Shown piece by piece: positions 25,661-33,726 of a stretch of 64,000 bases of DNA. The stretch lies in NCBI RefSeq assembly GCF_015767435.1, contig NZ_JADWOV010000301.1, positions 186,001 through 250,000 on the forward strand, read 5' to 3'. Made by a program: the position numbers and the translations under genes. The notes under the pieces are model-generated. The model ran no database searches and had not been told where the DNA came from. It saw only the letters and a program-made list of their open reading frames with translations. Source of the DNA: Polaribacter sp. BAL334 (GTDB lineage Bacteria > Bacteroidota > Bacteroidia > Flavobacteriales > Flavobacteriaceae). The stretch's first letter is position 1; each line of letters starts with the position of its first letter.

Positions 25661-26667
25661 CCCTGTTTCAATTGCCATTGCCAAGCAGAGGCTAAGGCTT
25701 CTTCAAGGCTGATTTCTGTTTTCCAGTTCAGTTCTTTATTAGCGATGGTGGTGTCTGCATAGGCTGCTGTGACATCTCCTTCACGTCTTGCAACGATTTT
25801 ATAGTTTAGTTTTAGGTTGTTTACTTTTTCGAAGGCATTGATTACTTCCAATACAGAACTTCCTTTTCCAGTACCAATGTTGAAATATTCAAAAGTGGTT
25901 TTGTTTCTTTTTTCCATCAAACGTTTTAACGCTGCAATGTGTGCTTTTGCCAAGTCAACTACGTGAATGTAATCTCTTACTGCTGTTCCGTCAGAAGTAG
26001 GATAATCATCGCCAAAAACGGATAATTCTTTGCGGATTCCTGCAGCTGTTTGCGTAATGAATGGAATTAAATTTTGTGGCACTCCCAATGGCAATTCTCC
26101 AATTTTGATAGTTGGATGCGCTCCTATTGGATTGAAATAACGCAAAGCGATTGAATTGATTTTGTGAGCGTTGCTAGCATCTCTGATGATTTCTTCGCCA
26201 ATTTGCTTGGTATTTCCATAGACAGATTCCGCTGCTTTTACAGGCGCTTCTTCCGTAATTGGCAATTCGTCAGCCTGACCATACACTGTGCATGAAGAAG
26301 AGAAAATAAAGTTGTCTAAGTTACGATCTCTCATTTCTTGCAATAAATAAATCAACGAACTTAAGTTGTTTTCATAATATTCTAAGGGTTTTCCCATACT
26401 TTCTCCTACAGCTTTGTAAGCTGCAAAATGAATAATCCCGTCCACTGAATGTTTGTCAAAAAGCGCTTTTAAATCCTCTTTTTTACGAGTATCCATTTGA
26501 TAAAAAGTAGGTTTTTTTCCTGTGATGGCAGTGATATTCTCTAAAACATCAATAGTTGTGTTTGATAAATCATCGATAATTACAACTTCAAAGCCTTCAT
26601 TTTGAAGTTCTACCACTGTGTGAGAGCCTATAAAACCAAGACCTCCTGTTACTAAAATTGTTTTCAT
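25657..26667 (-). CDS. galE: UDP-glucose 4-epimerase
   Basis: 336 residues, extended short-chain dehydrogenase. NAD-binding TGGLGFIGSH at the N-terminus, catalytic Ser/Tyr/Lys in FSSSCTVYG and SVYGNTKQ (about 125-155), and the galE-type RYFNPIGAHPTIKIGE and GDDYPTSDGTAVRDYIHV segments. It interconverts UDP-glucose and UDP-galactose for polysaccharides. It follows the DegT aminotransferase by 18 bp and is probably cotranscribed, pointing to nucleotide-sugar synthesis for surface glycans. Confidence 0.93.
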   Translation of the reverse strand: MKTILVTGGLGFIGSHTVVELQNEGFEVVIIDDLSNTTIDVLENITAITGKKPTFYQMDTRKKEDLKALFDKHSVDGIIHFAAYKAVGESMGKPLEYYENNLSSLIYLLQEMRDRNLDNFIFSSSCTVYGQADELPITEEAPVKAAESVYGNTKQIGEEIIRDASNAHKINSIALRYFNPIGAHPTIKIGELPLGVPQNLIPFITQTAAGIRKELSVFGDDYPTSDGTAVRDYIHVVDLAKAHIAALKRLMEKRNKTTFEYFNIGTGKGSSVLEVINAFEKVNNLKLNYKIVARREGDVTAAYADTTIANKELNWKTEISLEEALASAWQWQLKQG

Positions 26668-26685
26668 GTTATGGTTGTTGATTGT

Positions 26686-27852
26686 TTATTCGTTTAAAAA
26701 ATGGATAATTGTTTGTGTGATAAAAGTCAATTGTTCCTCATCTAATTCTGTATGCATAGGCAATGAAATGACTGTTTTTATCAATTCATTGGTGACTGGA
26801 AAATCCGCTTCATTGTATCTTGAATCCTGATATGCTTTTTGTGCATGCAAAGCCACAGGATAATAAATAGCATTTGGAATTCCTTTTTCTAGCAAGTGTT
26901 TGTGCAATGCATCTCGTTTTCCATTGGTAATTTGCAAGGTATATTGATGATATACATGGCAATCACAAAACGCACAAATTTCGCCACAATTTTTGGTAGT
27001 ATTGGATTGATTTGTAGGTGTAATAATTGCAGGATGATTTTTGAAAGCCTGATTGTAAAAACGTGCAGCATTTCTACGAGCATTGCAATAGGCATCTAAA
27101 TGAGGCAATTTGGCTTTTAAAACACCTGCTTGAATGGAGTCTAATCTTGAGTTTACACCCACTACATCATGATAATAACGCTCGTACATTCCGTGATTTA
27201 CAATGCCACGTAATTTGTGCGCCAAGGCATCATCATTCGTAAAAATAGCTCCTCCATCACCATAACAACCCAAGTTTTTGGAAGGAAAGAAAGAAGTTGT
27301 CCCAACAATTCCAATGGTACCCGCTTTTTGTTTGCTTCCGTCTTTGAACGTGTAATCAGCACCAATCGCTTGTGCATTGTCTTCGATGATGTATAAATGG
27401 TGTTCCTTGGCAATTTCTAAGATCGCTTCCATATTGGCAACTTGTCCAAATAAATGCACAGGAACAATTGCTTTTGTTTTTGGAGTGATGGCTTTTTTGA
27501 TGGCCTCAATATCAATATTGAATGTTTTAGCATCCACATCAACCAAAACAGGTGTCAATTGCAATAAGGCAATCACTTCCACAGTTGCTGCGAATGTAAA
27601 ATCGGCCGTAATTACTTCATCACCAGGTTTTAAATCTAGCCCCATCATGGCAATTTGCAACGCATCAGTTCCGTTTGCGCAGGGAATGACATGTTTTACA
27701 TTCAGATATTTTTCTAAATCTTGTTGAAACTCTTTTACAAGTGGCCCATTGATATACGTTGCTGTATTCAGCACCTCTTGAATGGAATGATCAACTGTTT
27801 CTTTGATTTTTTCGTATTGACTTTGTAAGTCAACCATTTGAATTTTTTTCAT
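26686..27852 (-). CDS. DegT/DnrJ/EryC1-type sugar aminotransferase
   Basis: 388 residues, PLP-dependent aminotransferase of nucleotide sugars. Landmarks: NGPLVKEF, PCANGTDALQIAMMGL, IEDNAQAIGA and the PLP lysine Lys192 in FFPSKNLGCYGDGGA. NSRLDSIQAGVL and VYHQYTL are the substrate-side motifs. An unusual Cys cluster, Cys289-x3-Cys293-x2-Cys296-x-Cys298, precedes VYHQYTL. It probably makes an amino sugar for LPS or glycan; the exact sugar is not determined. Promoter at 27876-27909; cotranscribed with galE. Confidence 0.87.
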   Translation of the reverse strand: MKKIQMVDLQSQYEKIKETVDHSIQEVLNTATYINGPLVKEFQQDLEKYLNVKHVIPCANGTDALQIAMMGLDLKPGDEVITADFTFAATVEVIALLQLTPVLVDVDAKTFNIDIEAIKKAITPKTKAIVPVHLFGQVANMEAILEIAKEHHLYIIEDNAQAIGADYTFKDGSKQKAGTIGIVGTTSFFPSKNLGCYGDGGAIFTNDDALAHKLRGIVNHGMYERYYHDVVGVNSRLDSIQAGVLKAKLPHLDAYCNARRNAARFYNQAFKNHPAIITPTNQSNTTKNCGEICAFCDCHVYHQYTLQITNGKRDALHKHLLEKGIPNAIYYPVALHAQKAYQDSRYNEADFPVTNELIKTVISLPMHTELDEEQLTFITQTIIHFLNE

Positions 27853-27875
27853 CTAAGTAGCACATATTAGAGCAT

Positions 27876-27909
27876 CAAAAATACGATATAAATCTCTTAT
27901 CTTTGACAA
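27876..27909 (-). promoter_or_regulatory. Promoter of the DegT aminotransferase/galE operon
   Basis: On the minus strand TTG (27907-27909), 23-bp spacer, TATTTTTG (27876-27883), then 23 nt to the ATG. Its -33 side overlaps the -7 element of the opposite gene. Confidence 0.5.
27898..27905 (+). promoter_or_regulatory. -7 element (TATCTTTG) for the penicillin acylase homologue
   Basis: Exact TAnnTTTG 21 nt before the ATG at 27927. It lies between the -7 and -33 elements of the opposing promoter, so the two polymerases would compete. Confidence 0.5.
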
Positions 27910-27926
27910 GTTCTAAAACTTTCCGA

Positions 27927-30308
27927 ATGAAAAACATAAAAAAGTTTCTAAAAATAGCGGGTATTTTATTGGTTTTATTGGTGATTGGTATTTTATTTTA
28001 TGCAAATTCCCTAAAACCAACTTATGAAGGTAGAGTTCAATTACAACATCTTTCGAAAGAAGTAGCCATTCATTTTGATGAATTTGGAGTGCCACATATC
28101 AATGCCAAAAATCAAGAAGACGCTTATGTTGCTTTGGGATATTTACATGCTCAAGAACGTTTGTGGCAAATGGAGTTGATTCGCAGAATTGCCCCAGGAA
28201 GATTGTCGGAAATTTTCGGAAAAGACTTGTTGCCAACAGATGTTTTTTTCAGTGGTTTGGGAATTGAAGAAGCTGCAGAAAAAGCCATTGCCAATTTAGA
28301 TAAAAATTCGGAAGCGCATCTATTGACCCAAAAATATTTGGATGGAATCAATCAATATATTGAGGAAGGAAGTACGCCCATTGAGTTTACTCTGGTAGGT
28401 ATTAAAAAGGAAAAATACACCATCAAAGATGTGTACAATGTTTTCGGATACATGGCTTTTAGCTTTGCAGTAGCGCATAAAACAGATCCGTTATTGACGG
28501 AAATCAGAGAGAAATTGGGTGATGCCTATTTGAATGAATTCATGAATACCTACAATGAGAATTTGACGATAAATAAAACAGAAATTCAACCCATTAAAGC
28601 CAATTTATCAAAAGCAGTCAGTGGTATTATGAACACGTTGCCAGTTGCTACTTTTATTGGAAGTAATTCTTGGGTGATTGGCGCAGAGAAAACAAAAAAC
28701 GGCAAGGTTATTTTTGCAAACGATCCACATATTGGTTTTTCGCAACCTTCAGTTTGGTATCAAAATCACATCAAAACTCCTGAATTTGAAATTTACGGAT
28801 TCAACATTGCGTTGATGCCTTTTCCGTTATTAGGGCATAATAAAAAAATGGCTTACGGATTGACCATGTTAGCAAATGACGATTTGAATTTTTATATCGA
28901 AGAAAATAATCCAAAAAATGCATTGGAATACAAAACAAAAAATGGATATGAAAAATATGAATTGCGAACAAAAACCATCAAAATTAAAGACGCTGCAGAT
29001 ACTACTTTTACGGTAAAAGTAAGCAAACACGGGCCAATCATGAATGGTTTGGTGACGCATATTGAGGATGAAAGACCCATTGCCATGTATTGGTTGTATA
29101 CCCAATTGGAAAACAAAACCCTGGATGTTGCTTATGGCATGAGTCATTCAAAATCGTTATCAGAATTTAAAAAAGCAGCTGAAAAAATTCACGCTCCAGG
29201 ATTGAATGTGATGTATGGAGATGCTGACAATAACATTGCGTGGTTTGCGTCTGCAAAATTGTATCAATTGCGTGATGGTTTGTCTTCAAAAATGTATTTG
29301 AATGGCGCTTCAGGAGAAGACGAAATTTTGGAAATTTTGCCTTTTGAAGAAAATCCGCAAGCCGTAAATCCAAGCAGTCATTATGTGTATTCTGCGAATA
29401 ATCAGCCAGATTCTGTAAGAGGAAAATTATATCCTGGGTATTATCAACCTCAAGATAGGGCAAAAAGAATTGTGAATTTATTAGAAATTAAAAACGATTT
29501 CACCAAGGAATATGTGGCTAAAATGTTGAATGACGTTACTTCAGCAACCGTTTCTGACATCAGTAAAGACTTGATAAAAAATCTATCCATCAGGTCCTTA
29601 TCTCCGTCTGAAAAAAGAGCCATTTCATTGCTGGAAAATTGGGATGGAAATTATCTGAAAGAAAGTGTTGCACCTACTATTTACAGTCGATTTTTGTATG
29701 AATTGATTACTGCAACTTACCAAGATGAATTGGGAACTGCATTCGAATTATTTTTGAATTCACAATTGCAAGACCAAGTTTTACCTACTCAAATCAATCA
29801 TGAGAATTCTGTTTGGTGGGATGATATTGCTACAAAAAACAAAAAAGAAACTCGTCAAGAAATCATTCAACAATCATTTGCTAAGGCATTTTTATTTTTG
29901 CAAAATCAATTGGGTACCAATGTAGATGCGTGGAAATGGGAACGTGTTATTTCCGTAGAACATGAGCATCCAATTGGAAAAGCAGGAGGGATGTTGCGTA
30001 AGATATTCAATGTTGGACCCTTCCAAACGAATGGCGGAAATGAAGTCATCAACAATCAAATATTTAGTTTGAATGAAACTGGAATTTATAAAATTACAGC
30101 AGGACCTTCAACACGAAGAGTGATTGATTTTTCGGATGTTGACCATAGTTTGTCGATTTTGCCAACAGGACAATCAGGGAATATTTTTAGCAAACATTAT
30201 AAAGATCAGGCTGAAATGTTTGTTGATGGAAAGTTTATCAAAATGAAATTGGATGCTTCAGAAATCGATAAATTGCCAAGAATGTTGGTGTTGATGCCGA
30301 AGAAATAA
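27927..30308 (+). CDS. Penicillin acylase family Ntn-hydrolase
   Basis: 793 residues from ATG 27927; a frame starting at TTG 27903 would lie inside the promoter. A membrane anchor or signal (about 7-27) is followed by the family start VAIHFDEFGVPHINAKN and GYLHAQERLWQMELIRR. Self-cleavage should occur before Ser246 of GSNSWVIGAEKT, freeing the N-terminal nucleophile of the beta chain; NDPHIGFSQPSVWYQ follows. The fold hydrolyses amide bonds of acylated substrates, including acyl-homoserine lactones in some relatives. Natural substrate unknown. Confidence 0.88.
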   Translation: MKNIKKFLKIAGILLVLLVIGILFYANSLKPTYEGRVQLQHLSKEVAIHFDEFGVPHINAKNQEDAYVALGYLHAQERLWQMELIRRIAPGRLSEIFGKDLLPTDVFFSGLGIEEAAEKAIANLDKNSEAHLLTQKYLDGINQYIEEGSTPIEFTLVGIKKEKYTIKDVYNVFGYMAFSFAVAHKTDPLLTEIREKLGDAYLNEFMNTYNENLTINKTEIQPIKANLSKAVSGIMNTLPVATFIGSNSWVIGAEKTKNGKVIFANDPHIGFSQPSVWYQNHIKTPEFEIYGFNIALMPFPLLGHNKKMAYGLTMLANDDLNFYIEENNPKNALEYKTKNGYEKYELRTKTIKIKDAADTTFTVKVSKHGPIMNGLVTHIEDERPIAMYWLYTQLENKTLDVAYGMSHSKSLSEFKKAAEKIHAPGLNVMYGDADNNIAWFASAKLYQLRDGLSSKMYLNGASGEDEILEILPFEENPQAVNPSSHYVYSANNQPDSVRGKLYPGYYQPQDRAKRIVNLLEIKNDFTKEYVAKMLNDVTSATVSDISKDLIKNLSIRSLSPSEKRAISLLENWDGNYLKESVAPTIYSRFLYELITATYQDELGTAFELFLNSQLQDQVLPTQINHENSVWWDDIATKNKKETRQEIIQQSFAKAFLFLQNQLGTNVDAWKWERVISVEHEHPIGKAGGMLRKIFNVGPFQTNGGNEVINNQIFSLNETGIYKITAGPSTRRVIDFSDVDHSLSILPTGQSGNIFSKHYKDQAEMFVDGKFIKMKLDASEIDKLPRMLVLMPKK

Positions 30309-30411
30309 GGTGTATTTGCTTTTGGATTTGATTTTGATTTTTGGGTGATGTTGATGAAAATGAATCATTGAAACGTATCAATTTGTACTTTCCATTTCAT
30401 CAAAATTCGTT

Positions 30412-31818
30412 TTATTGAATGTTTTTTGCAAATAATTCACTCTTATTTGTAAAAAACTCACTATTATTGGTGCTTTCTTTTCTTATGTAAGAAGCTAAAA
30501 TTCGCTGAATATCTCTATTGTCTTTTTGAGGTTCTACAAAAAATTGATAATCTTCTGGATTTTCTAAAAGTACTGATTGTTGTCTTTCTACAAAGCCAAA
30601 ACCTTTGTAAATTCCATCTAAAATCAGTGCAAATCCAATTTCATTTTCAGTTCTCCCTGTTACTTTAATGACCAAATTTTCGGCACCAATTCCAACTGAT
30701 TTTATCGCTTCATGAACTCTTACATTATAGGATTCAACAGCTTCTTCATCACAACAAATGCCTTTACATTCTTTGATTTGATAGTGAAAACAACTAGAAA
30801 CATTGGTTTGTAAATGACAGTATTTGGGGCACAATTCAAATTCTTTGCACAAATATTCTAGATGATTTCTACATTCTGAAACTGTATAATATTTTGTAAT
30901 TGGAGTTGGAATCAATTTTAATCGATTGTAAGCCAAGTGTATAATTCCTTTTTGGTCTTCATATGCAAACAATCCTACAGCTTCACCCGCTTTTCTTTGT
31001 GCTCTGTTGTATTTGGGATATATTTTTTTAATTTCTGAGGATTCTAGCAACAAAGCCAACAATTCACTTCCTGTAATTGTATAGGAAATATGAGCGATTT
31101 CCAAACACATGTTTTGCTCTTTTTTCTTTTTGTCGTAAAAATGACTGATGACTCTTTGCTTGATATTATTGGCTTTTCCTACATAAATTACCTCTTTTGC
31201 AGCATTTTTAAAATAGTAAACACCAAAAGTTTCAGGTAAATTATCTACCACAATTTTATCTAATAAAGGAGGTAAAGTGGCTTGTCTTGACTTGGCATGC
31301 AAAAAAGAATTGATGATAAATTGATCATCTCTTTCTATCAATCTGCGAAACAATTCAGTGGTCGCTTCTGCATCGCCTTTTGCTCTGTGTCTTCCATTGA
31401 TTGGGATGTTTTCAGCACTGCAAATATTTCCTAAACTGTAAGATTGAAGTCCAGGAATGATTTTTCGTGACAAGCGAACTGTGCACAATTTTTTTCGTTT
31501 GAAATCAAATCCCAAGCTTTTAAATTCATCCTGAATAATATTGTAATCGAAATTTACATTGTGCGCAACAAAAATGGTGTCTTGCGTAATTTCTGCAACC
31601 TTTTTTGCAATTTCATAAAATTTTGGCGCATTTCGAACCATGGCATTGTCAATTCCTGTCAAATTTGTGATGAATGAAGGAATGTTTTGCTCAGGATTTA
31701 TCAGTGATGTAAATTCGTCAATGACTTGTTTTCCATCAAAAAGAAAAATGGAAATTTCGGTTATTTTCTGTCCTTTATACCCATTTCCTGTGGTTTCTAT
31801 GTCAACAACTGAAAACAA
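30412..31818 (-). CDS. DEDDh exonuclease fused to GIY-YIG/UvrC-like nuclease (TTG start)
   Basis: 468 residues. An N-terminal DnaQ-like 3'-5' exonuclease (1-170) has Asp6, Glu8, Asp91, His144 and Asp149 (VDIETTG, HNVNFDYN, HRAKGDAEA). A GIY-YIG domain follows at about 195-285 (GVYYF at 199, YVGKA at 212, Arg222). Then comes a Cys-rich UvrC-like stretch (SSCFHYQIKECKGICC). The helicase-linked UvrC C-terminal part is missing. Such fusions resemble Cho-type repair nucleases. The start is TTG at 31818, directly after the rpe TAA in the same frame, so no upstream start is possible and conserved residues begin at codon 5. Operon with rpe. Confidence 0.87.
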   Translation of the reverse strand: MFSVVDIETTGNGYKGQKITEISIFLFDGKQVIDEFTSLINPEQNIPSFITNLTGIDNAMVRNAPKFYEIAKKVAEITQDTIFVAHNVNFDYNIIQDEFKSLGFDFKRKKLCTVRLSRKIIPGLQSYSLGNICSAENIPINGRHRAKGDAEATTELFRRLIERDDQFIINSFLHAKSRQATLPPLLDKIVVDNLPETFGVYYFKNAAKEVIYVGKANNIKQRVISHFYDKKKKEQNMCLEIAHISYTITGSELLALLLESSEIKKIYPKYNRAQRKAGEAVGLFAYEDQKGIIHLAYNRLKLIPTPITKYYTVSECRNHLEYLCKEFELCPKYCHLQTNVSSCFHYQIKECKGICCDEEAVESYNVRVHEAIKSVGIGAENLVIKVTGRTENEIGFALILDGIYKGFGFVERQQSVLLENPEDYQFFVEPQKDNRDIQRILASYIRKESTNNSEFFTNKSELFAKNIQ

Positions 31819-32475
31819 TTAATTGATCATTTTCTTTAAATCAGCAATGGTTTCTGTAGGATTTTTTGCACTAAAAACGTAGCTTCCAGCAACTAACACA
31901 TTAGCACCAACTTCTATCAATGCATTGGCATTTTTATCAGTAACTCCACCATCAATTTCTATCAAACAAGATGATTTTGAAAAATCAATCAAATTTTTAA
32001 GTTGCTGTACTTTTTTGTAGGTATTTTCAATAAATGATTGTCCGCCAAAACCAGGATTTACGCTCATCAAACAAACCAAATCCAAATCAATAATAATATC
32101 TTCTAAAACTGCAATGGGTGTATGCGGATTTAAGGCAACTCCAGCTTTCATTCCAGCAGCTTTGATGGCCTGAACAGTTCTGTGCAAATGCGTGCAAGCC
32201 TCATAATGAACCGTTAAAATATTGGAACCCAAATCAGCAAAAGTTTGAATGTATCTGTCAGGATCCACAATCATCAAATGCACATCAATGGTTTTTGCTG
32301 CATGTTTGGTAATTGCTTTCAAAACTGGCATTCCAAAAGAAATATTGGGTACAAAAACACCATCCATAATGTCAATATGAAACCAATCAGCTTCACTATT
32401 ATTGACCATTTCTATGTCGCGTTGTAAATTTGCAAAATCTGCCGCTAAAATTGAAGGAGCTACTAAATTACTCAT
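31819..32475 (-). CDS. rpe: Ribulose-phosphate 3-epimerase
   Basis: 218 residues, TIM barrel. VAPSILAADFANL at the N-terminus, DIMDGVFVPNISFG with metal-binding His/Asp, VHLMIVDPDRYI, LMSVNPGFGGQSFI and EIDGGVTDKNA cover the family signatures. It interconverts ribulose 5-phosphate and xylulose 5-phosphate in the pentose phosphate pathway. A good promoter lies at 32496-32526. Its stop codon directly abuts the TTG start of the next gene. Confidence 0.94.
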   Translation of the reverse strand: MSNLVAPSILAADFANLQRDIEMVNNSEADWFHIDIMDGVFVPNISFGMPVLKAITKHAAKTIDVHLMIVDPDRYIQTFADLGSNILTVHYEACTHLHRTVQAIKAAGMKAGVALNPHTPIAVLEDIIIDLDLVCLMSVNPGFGGQSFIENTYKKVQQLKNLIDFSKSSCLIEIDGGVTDKNANALIEVGANVLVAGSYVFSAKNPTETIADLKKMIN

Positions 32476-32495
32476 TTTTTTGATTTTAAGTTTTA

Positions 32496-32526
32496 CAAAG
32501 ATAAAGCATCAAAAGAAGGTTCGCAA
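32496..32526 (-). promoter_or_regulatory. Promoter of rpe
   Basis: On the minus strand TTG (32524-32526), 20-bp spacer, TATCTTTG (32496-32503), then 20 nt to the ATG. Confidence 0.65.
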
Positions 32527-32544
32527 AGAAAAAATGTGACATAA

Positions 32545-32573
32545 AAAAAACTTCGATTTTTGATCGAAGTTTT
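32545..32573 (-). terminator. Terminator of the phytase gene
   Basis: AAAACTTCGAT / ATCGAAGTTTT stem with a 5-nt loop, followed on the minus strand by U residues, 23 bp past the phytase stop. It also separates phytase from the rpe promoter. Confidence 0.8.
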
Positions 32574-32596
32574 ATAAGAATTTGTATTCTTAAAAT

Positions 32597-33649
32597 TTAT
32601 TTTTGTTGAATATCAATTTGATTTTGAATGATTCTCCAATCATAAAAATGAAAAGTCATCCCATTACTCATTGCAACTAACATTCCTTTTGGGAATTTCC
32701 CTCCTAGATTTATGGATGTTGCATCTGCGCCATCACATTCAATGGTTGAAGTTGGGAATTCAGCAATTTTTTGATGCAAATTAGAATCATTTTTTGAGCC
32801 TTCTCTTTTGTAAACAACGAAGGTGTTTTTTTGCTGATTGGAGACTAAAATATAACCTGTTGTTGATGATTTTTTATAAATCGCAATTCCTTCATGATCT
32901 GATTTGAAATCGTTTTGACCAAAAAAAGCCAATTCTGAATTGTTATTTTTAGAAGGATCAGCAATGTATTTTCTTATGCCAACTTGTTCGTCTGAATAAT
33001 AAATAAAACCTAATTCATTGTCAACAGCAATGGCCTCAATCTCTTTTTCACCACTAAATTTTCCAAATTCCCGAACCAATCTAGCACTCACATTTTTGTT
33101 TTCTGATGCAGATAATTCATATTGCCAAAGATAGTTTTCATTGGGTCCAAATTTTCTGCCAACAATCGCAAAAATAGTGCTGTCTGAAGGTCTTGTGTAC
33201 AAAGCAACTCCCATTGGATCTCTGTCTTTTTCACCAACAAAAACTTCAATTCCACCATTGTCAATAGGTTTTAAATCAGGTAAAGAAAAAATTCGAATTC
33301 GATTTTTTTCTCTTTCAGTAGTCACAGCAATGTCTATTTTTTGGTCACCAATTTTGAGTCCGTAAGCAATATCTACGTTGTTTGGACGCCCCATATTTAT
33401 AAAACTGTTTACGATTTTTCCTGCTAAATCATATGCATACAATCCTCCTCCTGTTTCTTTATCAGTACCAATAATCAAACTTTTTGATGCTTCAGATGGA
33501 TGAATCCAAATTGCAGGATCATCAGTGTCATGAGGTGTTGGTTGGGTAACTACACTTGGTTTAAGTGCGTTTTTTGCAACAGGTGCCAATTTATCTTTAC
33601 AAGAAATCAATACAATACTGATTGCTAATAAGTGAAAAACTTTTTTCAT
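32597..33649 (-). CDS. Beta-propeller phytase lipoprotein
   Basis: 350 residues with lipobox IVLISC (Cys17). The mature protein has the beta-propeller phytase signatures: HDTDDPAIWIHP near residue 40, GTDKETGGGLYAYDLAGK, RPNNVDIAYG, and acidic metal ligands in DHEGIAIYKKS and ECDGADATS. Enzymes of this class remove phosphates from phytate in a calcium-dependent way. The lipid anchor would hold it at the outer membrane. The TonB receptor just upstream on the same strand suggests a joint scavenging function. Confidence 0.9.
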   Translation of the reverse strand: MKKVFHLLAISIVLISCKDKLAPVAKNALKPSVVTQPTPHDTDDPAIWIHPSEASKSLIIGTDKETGGGLYAYDLAGKIVNSFINMGRPNNVDIAYGLKIGDQKIDIAVTTEREKNRIRIFSLPDLKPIDNGGIEVFVGEKDRDPMGVALYTRPSDSTIFAIVGRKFGPNENYLWQYELSASENKNVSARLVREFGKFSGEKEIEAIAVDNELGFIYYSDEQVGIRKYIADPSKNNNSELAFFGQNDFKSDHEGIAIYKKSSTTGYILVSNQQKNTFVVYKREGSKNDSNLHQKIAEFPTSTIECDGADATSINLGGKFPKGMLVAMSNGMTFHFYDWRIIQNQIDIQQK

Positions 33650-33670
33650 AATTTGTTGTTCTTTTATTTA

Positions 33671-33704
33671 AATAAGAAAACGGGATGATTCCCGTTTTCT
33701 TATT
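33671..33704 (-). terminator. Hairpin between the TonB receptor and phytase genes
   Basis: A 15-bp stem (AATAAGAAAACGGGA with its complement) and a 4-nt loop sit in the 77-bp gap after the receptor stop. The U tract on the minus strand is weak, so it may be a partial terminator or an mRNA-stabilising stem within an operon. Confidence 0.6.
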
Positions 33705-33726
33705 ATTTTTAAATTAAAGTTTTTGA

